A stretch of DNA of 14,114 nt, taken from NCBI GenBank assembly GCA_964405925.1, contig CAYOQG010000147.1, positions 1-14,114 on the forward strand. The letters run 5' to 3'. Positions 8,199-14,114 of the stretch are shown piece by piece. Under the pieces are notes generated by a model. It did no database searches and was not told the DNA's origin. It saw only the letters and a list, made by a program, of their open reading frames with translations. How positions within the stretch are numbered: the first letter of the stretch is position 1; each line of letters opens with the position of its first letter. The translations under genes and the position numbers were made by a program. The DNA comes from GCA-020344555 sp964405925 (lineage in GTDB: Bacteria; Planctomycetota; Phycisphaerae; UBA1845).

Positions 8199-11078
8199 AT
8201 GTCACCGAGAGTTCTCATTCCTTCACTGACCTTGTGTGTGGCTACGGTCTCGGATCTGGTCGGGGCGACCGGCGATGCAATCCCGACAGTCTATGAAGAG
8301 CATAAGCTCGAGCGGCCGCCTGGCGCATATAACTTCGGCTACTCCGTCTCGGTCGACGGGAACGTCGCGGCGATAGGAGCGCCCTATGAGAATTGTAGCG
8401 ACGGAATGGCCTGCGGCGCGGCCTATGTCTATCGATATGACGGCGCTGACTGGACCTTGGAGGATCAACTCACCGCGCCTGATGCAATGATGCAGGATAA
8501 CCTTGGACATGCGGTGGCGATTTCCCGTACCGTAGCCGTTGTTGGTGCGCCGAATGACGACGACTGTGGAGCTGCGGCATGCGGTGCTGCATACGTATAC
8601 CGTCTCAACGGAAGCGAATGGACGTTCGAACAGAAGCTCACTACCGGCCAGATGGACCCGCCAACTCGAAGAGGGCCGTTCGAATTCGGATGGTCCGTCG
8701 CTACAGACGGCGACGTTGTAGTCGTCGGTGGGCCAAAAGGCGGGGGTACTGCTTCCATCTACCGTTTTGACGGCGAGGCCTGGATCGTCGAGGAAGCGTT
8801 GACAAGTCCCGTCCCGACTGATGAAGACGTGTTCGGTTACGCAGTTTCAGTCAGCAACGGTCTCGTCCTCGTCGGGAAGTACCGCGAAGGCACCTCTTGT
8901 ATCACCGAGCGAAATTGTGGGACTGGCTACGTATATCGATTTGACGGCGGCCACTGGAATCTCGACGCGGAGCTTACTCCGGGCGACGACCCCGGATACG
9001 TGTTCGGCCGGGCGGTTGCGGTGAATGACGGCGTGGCTGTCGTTGGGAGTACGCAAGCCAACGCTCTCGAGGGTCGATGGTACGGCGCCGCGTACGTCTT
9101 CCGAACCGATGGAGATACGTGGGCACTGGACGAACGGATTCCGGCCCCTGAACCTCTACAGAACCAGTGGTTCAGCAGCTCCATGTCGGTTGACGGGAAC
9201 CTTCTTGTCGTCGGTGCGCAACGCGATCCATGTGCAACAGGCGAAGCATGCGGCGCAGCTTATGCCTATCGATTCAACGGTATCGAGTGGGTACCGGAGA
9301 GCAAGCTCGTCAGTTCAGATCTTCAAGCCGCGGATAGTCTAGGCATCTCCATATCACTCAGCGGCGATGTGGCATTCGTCGCTTCCCCGGGGTCCGATGC
9401 CGCATACGTGTTCCGCTGTGTTCCACCTCCGCAACCAGAGCGGTATGTCGAGGCAAGTGCATTGCCGGACGGCGACGGACTGAGCTGGGACACCGCCTTC
9501 AATGACCTACAGATGGCATTGGACGTAGCTGAAGCGTCCGACGGCACCGTCACCGAGATCTGGGTCGCGGCTGGCACCTACAAGCCCTGGAGGCGAGGCG
9601 ACGCAGGGGATCCACGGAGCGCGACGTTCTTCCTTCCCGGCGGCCTGACAATCTATGGCGGCTTCGAGGGCTGGGAGACGAGCATCAAGGAACGAACGCT
9701 CGACGGCAACAAGACAATCCTGAGCGGAGACGTCGGCGTAGCAGACGACAATCTCGATAACTGCTATCACGTCGTTAGCGCGTTCGGCATGGATGGCCCA
9801 GCGATCCTCGACGGGCTGACCATCATAGACGGAAATGCGGACGGAGGGACGACATGGTCGCAACGCGGAGGTGGACTCTATAGCGAAGGCCGCTCTGTCA
9901 CCATTCGTCACTGTACGTTCCTTCATAATGACGCCACCGACGGCGGTGGTATGTATTGCGGAGATGGAGCGGAATCCGTGTTGTTCGACACAGAGCTCCT
10001 CGACAACTCAGCAGACCGCTATGGAGCTGGAATGTACCTTCACAATGGCAGTGCCGCAACACTCGACTTTTGCACATTCCGAGGAAACAGCGCGGGTCAC
10101 TCGGGAGGGGGCATCCGCGCGTATATCACCTACAGGGAAATCGCCCTAACCAACTGCGTTTTCACGAATAACGGAGCCCACCAAGGCGGCGCTATTTCCG
10201 CGTACCGGCATAACGACCTAGCGCTAACGAACTGCAGTTTCATCGGGAACTGGGGAAAGCTCGTGGGTGGGGCAATCGACTGCGACGAGAGTGACCTTGC
10301 TATCAGAGGGTGTGTCTTCAATGGCAACGTAACGGAGGAGAAAGGCGGCGCGTGCTTCTTATACAGTTTCCCATCGTTGCGGACCTTTGAGATCATTAAC
10401 AGCACTTTCGCAGGAAACACGGCCCTATTCGGTGCAGGCATTTATACGAACCAGCCCGAGGTGACGCTCGGTGTGGCGAACAGCATCTTGTGGGACAACA
10501 TTTCGCAGATGAGCGACGGCGAGGCCTCCCAGATTCGCCTGGGCTCCAGCACAATCCAGATTAACCACTCGTGCGTCCAGGGCTGGACGGGTGCATGGGG
10601 TGGACTTGGGAATACTGGTAACGATCCGTACTTCGTTGATGCCGACGGCGCTGATGATGACTTTGGAACAGACGACGATGATATTCATTTGCTCCCTGGC
10701 TCTACGTGTATCGATGCAGGCGACGTTGCAGCCACTCCGGTTGAACTGGTCGTGGATATAGATAGCCAGCCGCGCATCCAGGGATGCAGCGTCGATATGG
10801 GGGCGGATGAGTCACCACACCCGGGGCTCGATTGCAGCGCCAATGGCATCAGCGATGCTTGTGAGCAAGTGTCCTTGGGCGACTTCGACGGAAGCGGCAT
10901 GGTGGACGCAGCCGACGTGTCCCCATTCGTGATTGGCCTATCCGGGCCTGATCCGCCAGTGTCTGTGACGCCGCCCGAGTGCGCGGCGACATATCTTCGT
11001 TCGTTCGATATTGATAATGATGGGGATATCGATCTGAAGGACTTCGCGTCGTTTATGAGATACTACATGTGCGATTGA
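8199..11078 (+). CDS. Secreted FG-GAP / right-handed beta-helix protein with dockerin-like EF-hand tail
   Basis: This 959-residue protein starts at ATG 8199, with AGGGAGG at 8185-8191 as ribosome binding site. A signal peptide is likely, cleaved near VGA at 21-23; there is no lipobox. Residues about 30-407 contain seven FG-GAP-type repeats (FGYSVSVDGNVAAIGAP, then CGAAYVYR and W), enough for one integrin-alpha-like seven-bladed propeller. Several units keep a C...CGAAYVY cysteine pair. From about 416 to 795 there is a right-handed parallel beta-helix (ADGGTTWSQRGGGLYSEG, LTNCSFIGNWGKLVGGAI). It is followed at about 808-871 by a closing DPYFVDADG...CIDAGD...DMGADE module. CSANGISDACE lies at 879-889, then two calcium loops, DFDGSGMVDAAD (894-905) and DIDNDGDIDLKD (937-948). 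A binding or adhesion role is likely; beta-helices can also be carbohydrate-active, but no catalytic residues could be assigned. It is probably co-transcribed with the gene ending 24 bases upstream. Confidence 0.9.
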   Translation: MSPRVLIPSLTLCVATVSDLVGATGDAIPTVYEEHKLERPPGAYNFGYSVSVDGNVAAIGAPYENCSDGMACGAAYVYRYDGADWTLEDQLTAPDAMMQDNLGHAVAISRTVAVVGAPNDDDCGAAACGAAYVYRLNGSEWTFEQKLTTGQMDPPTRRGPFEFGWSVATDGDVVVVGGPKGGGTASIYRFDGEAWIVEEALTSPVPTDEDVFGYAVSVSNGLVLVGKYREGTSCITERNCGTGYVYRFDGGHWNLDAELTPGDDPGYVFGRAVAVNDGVAVVGSTQANALEGRWYGAAYVFRTDGDTWALDERIPAPEPLQNQWFSSSMSVDGNLLVVGAQRDPCATGEACGAAYAYRFNGIEWVPESKLVSSDLQAADSLGISISLSGDVAFVASPGSDAAYVFRCVPPPQPERYVEASALPDGDGLSWDTAFNDLQMALDVAEASDGTVTEIWVAAGTYKPWRRGDAGDPRSATFFLPGGLTIYGGFEGWETSIKERTLDGNKTILSGDVGVADDNLDNCYHVVSAFGMDGPAILDGLTIIDGNADGGTTWSQRGGGLYSEGRSVTIRHCTFLHNDATDGGGMYCGDGAESVLFDTELLDNSADRYGAGMYLHNGSAATLDFCTFRGNSAGHSGGGIRAYITYREIALTNCVFTNNGAHQGGAISAYRHNDLALTNCSFIGNWGKLVGGAIDCDESDLAIRGCVFNGNVTEEKGGACFLYSFPSLRTFEIINSTFAGNTALFGAGIYTNQPEVTLGVANSILWDNISQMSDGEASQIRLGSSTIQINHSCVQGWTGAWGGLGNTGNDPYFVDADGADDDFGTDDDDIHLLPGSTCIDAGDVAATPVELVVDIDSQPRIQGCSVDMGADESPHPGLDCSANGISDACEQVSLGDFDGSGMVDAADVSPFVIGLSGPDPPVSVTPPECAATYLRSFDIDNDGDIDLKDFASFMRYYMCD

Positions 11079-11543
11079 CATAAACAAGGCTGCTGAGTCA
11101 TTGGGCCGTCATGTCTTCCGGAACGGCCGCTGGTCCGAGTTGGCCAAGTCGTTTGGCTCCCGACACATGTGTATATCCACATATCCGTCGGCACGGAGCG
11201 TCGCCTCGGGATCTGCCGCAAACTCGCGGTTATCATGACCACAATCTCCGCAAGCCGCCCGTGATTGCCCGAACGACGCCCTCATCCTCGCCTGGAGATA
11301 CGCATATCTTATGTTGCGCCGCTGGATCCGATTCACGCTTCCCCGTGTACGAACGGCATTAGTCGGTCGCACCGACCTCGGGAGTGCCAGCCAACGCACG
11401 GAGTACTTGTTTTCGTCTGTCATCCATCTGATGTTCCCACTGAGATCGCCGGCAAGCCTTGAGTCACAGAGAGAACATGCACGAATCTCGCCGTCACGAA
11501 GACTTCATCTGGGAAATTCGGGTTACTTACAGGGCGTCGGACC
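11079..11543. other. Intergenic stretch without a recognisable gene
   Basis: The 465 bases after the beta-helix gene contain overlapping open frames on both strands (for example minus 11109-11423). None has a recognisable motif, a convincing ribosome binding site or a family-like composition. No Rho-independent terminator is evident just after the stop at 11078. It may be decayed coding sequence, but no parent gene could be identified. Confidence 0.5.
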
Positions 11544-11593
11544 GTGTCCGCTGAACGAAGGGCGTCCAGGGACGCCCTTCATTCAGCGGACAC
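11544..11593. repeat. 50-base near-perfect palindrome (24-base arms, 2-base loop)
   Basis: Arms 11544-11567 and 11570-11593 are complementary except at one position (C11556 against A11581), with AG as the loop. The mismatch is C.A in a plus-strand RNA and a tolerated G.U in a minus-strand RNA. The palindrome lies between convergent genes. It could act as a terminator, but no T-run follows on either strand. A palindromic mobile element is the other main option. Confidence 0.85.
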
Positions 11594-11646
11594 ACGTCGA
11601 TCTGCTCGACTTCGGTTTCTTCCAGACCGCCTTCGGTAGTCCGTAG
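11593..11646 (+). pseudogene. Orphan C-terminal fragment of a dockerin-like tail
   Basis: In frame, this block encodes HVDLLDFGFFQTAFGSP and a TAG stop. It matches the end of the 21-repeat protein (HVDLRDFAGFQEAFGD) at 11 of the first 15 residues. DNA identity over the corresponding 45 bases is 30 by eye count, with several third-position differences. The expected first half of the calcium loop (DxDGDG) is missing: homology begins exactly where the palindrome ends. This looks like the remnant of a third secreted-protein gene, separated from its body by insertion or deletion. An open frame from 11311 runs into it, but its upstream residues are not dockerin-like. Confidence 0.55.
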
Positions 11647-11670
11647 AGTGCGTCCCCGACGCACCAACCC
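11643..11670. repeat. REP-like hairpin element, copy 1
   Basis: GTAGAGTGCGTC, CCC, then GACGCACCAAC form a hairpin with perfect 7-base arms (11648-11654 and 11658-11664). It overlaps the stop codon of the dockerin-tail fragment. It resembles short GTAGGGTGC...GCACC elements that recur in bacterial intergenic regions. That resemblance is from memory. Confidence 0.5.
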
Positions 11671-11698
11671 CTACTCCGCCGTATGCCACCGTCAGTTC

Positions 11699-11726
11699 GT
11701 AGGGTGCATCCTTGATGCACCAACTC
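11699..11726. repeat. REP-like hairpin element, copy 2
   Basis: This is the second copy, 56 bases from the first and identical at 22 of 28 positions. GGTGCATC and GATGCACC pair perfectly around CTT. All six differences are transitions, and two of them compensate each other within the stem, so the fold appears conserved. It lies 76 bases past the 3' end of the minus-strand gene. Confidence 0.5.
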
Positions 11727-11801
11727 GTCCACGCGGCGATCCTGCCGACGTTGCCCTCTTGACGTTCCAGCTTATTGGGGTCCGGGCCTTTCGTGCGCAG
11801 G

Positions 11802-13802
11802 CTACCGCCGCACCAAGCCCGTCAAGCCAACAACAAGCAATGTGGTCAATATCCAACCCGCGGCGATCTGAAACCATAACCATGCGCGAAGCAGGCTACC
11901 GCTCTTCCACGTAAACCATCGCGTAGTGAGCAGTTCCTTGCCCCGGTTTGCGTTGGGCAGATAGTAGCTGGCCACGCGCAAATCGACGATGGGCACAAAC
12001 GTATCGATCGAATACATGAGTGGGTTGTAGTTCGCGTAGTCCTCGGCGATCTTCTTTTGTTGGCCCGTACCTTCGACAGCGTAAGTCGCAACCTTCGTGG
12101 GTGTCATAATGTCGCCACGCTCCCCAAGCCAGAAGAAGAACCAGCCGAGCACGACGATCGCGAGTGCCCACCAGGCAGCCCGCCAGGGTTGATACCCGTA
12201 TCCGATGATCGGCCCGAACACCTTGTACCACCACCACCTGTGATCGAAGGGCGGCCTGAGCCGGGCATCCTTCGCTCGCGGGCCAGAGAGAAACTTCGCA
12301 TGGTCCTTGGCTTTGCCGATCAGAATCTGCTTGGCCTCTTCTTGATGCCCGCTCTTGCTCAGGACCTCGGCCAGTTGCTCGTACGGCTGCGGATAGAACC
12401 GCTCCTTCGGCTGCCGCCGAAGCCATTTCAGACGTGTCTCGGCGTCTGCTGGGGCCTTGTCGTAGAGTTGATCATACGTGAGCCCGTGCAAGAGCAGCTT
12501 GCCTGGGGAAGGCCAGGTGTTCGGATCGTCCCACAACCTCCCGATTTTTGCCGACCGAAGGTCAAGGTGCGTGTGTTCAGGGGAGTCTACGCGGGTCCAG
12601 ATCAGGGTTCCGCGCACTTCCGCTCCACTGAGATCAACAGTCCCTGCGGCCTTGAAACCGTCGCACACGCACACATCGCCCTCAACCTTTGATCTCGCGG
12701 CGTTGAGGGCACACCCTGTCTCGTTGCTGAAGTGGCCCTTGAAACAGTCCAGGTCACCACCGATGGTCACCCCGAGCAGATGCACCGCACCGTCAGCGCT
12801 GAACCCCGTGCCCAGAAAGACGTTCCCGTCGACGTGCAGACCATCGGCGTTGAGGGCCCTTCCGGTGTCGTTGCTGAAACGGCCATCGAGACAAACGAGG
12901 TCTCCCTCGATCGTTGCCCCAAGCAGGCGCACCTCGCCGTGCGCGTTGAACTTGTGCGATAGACGTACGTCCCCCCCAACCTTCGCTGCGTCGGCTAGGA
13001 GCGCTGTCCCGCGCTCGCTACTAAACTCAGCGCCCTCGCAATCCAGGCTTCTGCCGACGGTGGCATTCAAGAGACTCAGCCCACCTTTGCCTACGAATGC
13101 GTTGCGCAGAAACACAGCCCCTTTTACATTCATCCCGTTCGCATTGAGGGCGTATGGTTTGTCGTTGGTGAAGTGGGCCGCGCTACAGTCGAGAATTCCG
13201 GAGATGCTCGCCGCGAGCAGCCGTATCTCCCCCTCCGCGCTGAACTGGCCTCGCAGCAAAACGTCCCCCTTGAACCTCGCCCCATCAGCGTGAATCGCGC
13301 GAGTGTGCGTTCCGGGTAGCGCCAGAGTGCGCATAGTCGCATTTTCCAGTCCGAGGGTCTGTTGGAAGGAGGATGTTTCGAAATAGAGGGGGAAGAGAAT
13401 CGTGGCGAATCGGAGGTCGAGGGCCCCGTCAATGCGGGCACCTTTGACCTGGACACCGCGGTGGGTGACGAGCTTGGAGGCGTTGGGGTCGGTGCAGAGC
13501 CAGGTGATGCGGTCCGCTTGGAGGGTCCGCTTGGGCCCCCAGTTGTCGGCATTGGCGGGGTCGTCGAACTCCTTGTCACCGGAGCTGTAGTCAGCCATCT
13601 TGCCCTCAGCTGCGGCTTTGAAGAGTTTTTTCTCACCCTCGGTCAGTGTCCCGAACTCGGCCCTCGCCAGGGCAATTAGTGCTCCATGCCTGCGTTCGGA
13701 GGAGGTTCCACCGCCCCAAGGAGGCGGAGTAGGCGCCATGTCTTGCGCTGACGATGCCAAAGCATGGGCGAGAACGCCGCTCATACACAAAACCAGTCTC
13801 AT
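11802..13802 (-). CDS. Exported membrane-anchored beta-helix-like repeat protein
   Basis: This 666-residue protein starts at ATG (13800-13802), preceded by GAGGTG (13809-13814) at 6-base spacing. An in-frame GTG at 13811 lies inside that ribosome binding site and is less likely. An N-terminal signal peptide is visible (MRLVLCMSGVLAHALASSA). Residues about 50-115 (LTEGEKKLFKAAAEG...WGPKRTLQAD) precede four 49-residue repeats and one partial (169-402). These carry ALNADGxxVxGDVxL, GEVRLLGATI and GDLDCxxxxFSN, as expected for beta-helix coils. Residues 471-500 (PQPYEQLAEVLSKSGHQEEA) form a short helical segment. Two membrane helices (about 541-560 and 638-664) flank NPLMYSIDTFVPIVDL. The arrangement resembles proteins labelled 'membrane-associated oxidoreductase' in Streptomyces, but no redox motif is visible, so that name should not be trusted. 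The function is unknown. The gene converges on the secreted-protein operon and shares no transcript with it. Confidence 0.88.
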   Translation of the reverse strand: MRLVLCMSGVLAHALASSAQDMAPTPPPWGGGTSSERRHGALIALARAEFGTLTEGEKKLFKAAAEGKMADYSSGDKEFDDPANADNWGPKRTLQADRITWLCTDPNASKLVTHRGVQVKGARIDGALDLRFATILFPLYFETSSFQQTLGLENATMRTLALPGTHTRAIHADGARFKGDVLLRGQFSAEGEIRLLAASISGILDCSAAHFTNDKPYALNANGMNVKGAVFLRNAFVGKGGLSLLNATVGRSLDCEGAEFSSERGTALLADAAKVGGDVRLSHKFNAHGEVRLLGATIEGDLVCLDGRFSNDTGRALNADGLHVDGNVFLGTGFSADGAVHLLGVTIGGDLDCFKGHFSNETGCALNAARSKVEGDVCVCDGFKAAGTVDLSGAEVRGTLIWTRVDSPEHTHLDLRSAKIGRLWDDPNTWPSPGKLLLHGLTYDQLYDKAPADAETRLKWLRRQPKERFYPQPYEQLAEVLSKSGHQEEAKQILIGKAKDHAKFLSGPRAKDARLRPPFDHRWWWYKVFGPIIGYGYQPWRAAWWALAIVVLGWFFFWLGERGDIMTPTKVATYAVEGTGQQKKIAEDYANYNPLMYSIDTFVPIVDLRVASYYLPNANRGKELLTTRWFTWKSGSLLRAWLWFQIAAGWILTTLLVVGLTGLVRR
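12597..13298 (-). repeat. Four and a half 49-residue coding repeats
   Basis: Units of exactly 49 residues (147 bases) cover residues 169-217, 218-266, 267-315 and 316-364, with a shortened last unit at 365-402. The first four end in LDC or LVC followed by F-S/T-N/S. The regular length with no indels suggests recent duplication or tight structural constraint. Confidence 0.8.
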
Positions 13803-14114
13803 GTGTAACACCTCGAAGAGAGAAAAGTGTCAGACGCCGACATGGTAGCGGATGGGGCGGGCAAGGAAAGTGGCCAGGAAGGATGAGGGATGAGGAATCC
13901 GCGATTGCGGATGGGGGATTGGCGGTTGACGATTCCCACCCCCAGGCCGGACCCCACGCGCTCTATTCGCCAGGCTCTAGCAACGATCACAAGCGACGTT
14001 ATAGCTCAGGAAGCTCTGCGCGCCCGGCTCGGCGCGTAGGGTGGAAAGGAGCGTAATTGCGAAAAAAAAGTAGGTTCTCCTCCCAAAAAGTTGGTGATGT
14101 GGTCGGTAAAAGAC
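13803..14114. other. Upstream region of the minus-strand gene, no gene seen
   Basis: These 312 bases should hold the promoter of the minus-strand beta-helix gene, but no convincing promoter hexamers were identified. It contains a G-rich low-complexity stretch and an A8 run at 14062-14069. Short open frames here have no recognisable features. Confidence 0.5.
13876..13935. repeat. G-rich low-complexity stretch
   Basis: Imperfect short units of the type GGATGAG, GGGATGAGG, GCGGATG and GGGATTGGCGGTT follow each other. G-runs of up to five bases are present on the plus strand. It lies about 75-130 bases upstream of the minus-strand gene start. It may be slipped-strand repeat debris or could influence transcription. 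Confidence 0.45.

Noticed and set aside
11109..11423. 104-residue minus-strand open frame in the intergenic region
   Set aside because: There is no motif, no clear ribosome binding site and no family resemblance; it may be chance in high-GC DNA.
11477..11554. 25-residue open frame starting at ATG 11477 (MHESRRHEDFIWEIR...)
   Set aside because: It is very short, ends inside the palindrome, has only a vague ribosome binding site and no recognisable relatives.
12478..13293. 271-residue plus-strand open frame opposite the 49-residue repeats
   Set aside because: It is Ser/Pro-rich and repeats with the same period as the minus-strand gene, so it is the mirror of that gene's repeats.
14062..14114. 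Possible terminator (T8 on the minus strand)
   Set aside because: No stable GC-rich stem directly precedes the T-run when read on the minus strand.

Overview
The window looks like accessory chromosome from a Planctomycetota bacterium, possibly Phycisphaerae-like. Three things point there. An ECF-type sigma factor is coupled to a very large transmembrane Ser/Thr kinase. Two large secreted repeat proteins end in paired EF-hand, dockerin-like tails. One of these also carries a DCxANGIxDACE-type motif just before its tail. The assignment rests on gene architecture recognised by eye, not on a database search.

Left part (1-4654): a leader with a weak candidate promoter and a small inverted repeat precedes a sigma-70 family factor (214-912). 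A 1237-residue kinase follows 28 bases later (941-4654). It has a complete kinase domain, one membrane helix, a TPR-like region and a beta-propeller-like C-terminus. The pair looks like one transcription unit and one signalling module: external sensor, kinase, sigma factor.

Middle part (4655-11078): a 172-base gap holds two similar dyads spaced 21 bases centre to centre. Two exported proteins follow, encoded 24 bases apart. The first (4827-8174) is built almost entirely of about 21 copies of a roughly 47-residue repeat, a number that would fit three seven-bladed propellers. The second (8199-11078) joins seven FG-GAP-type repeats to a right-handed beta-helix. Both end in two calcium-loop motifs. 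A plausible reading is that the sigma/kinase module responds to an envelope or surface cue and controls these adhesin-like proteins, but regulation is not proven here.

Right part (11079-14114): about 720 bases without an intact gene separate two convergent genes. This stretch contains a 50-base near-perfect palindrome, an orphan C-terminal fragment of a dockerin-like tail abutting the palindrome exactly, and two REP-like hairpins. On the minus strand, 11802-13802 encodes an exported, membrane-anchored protein with 49-residue beta-helix-like repeats. Its upstream region contains a G-rich, low-complexity stretch.

No tRNA, rRNA, CRISPR array, intact transposase or clear Rho-independent terminator was seen.
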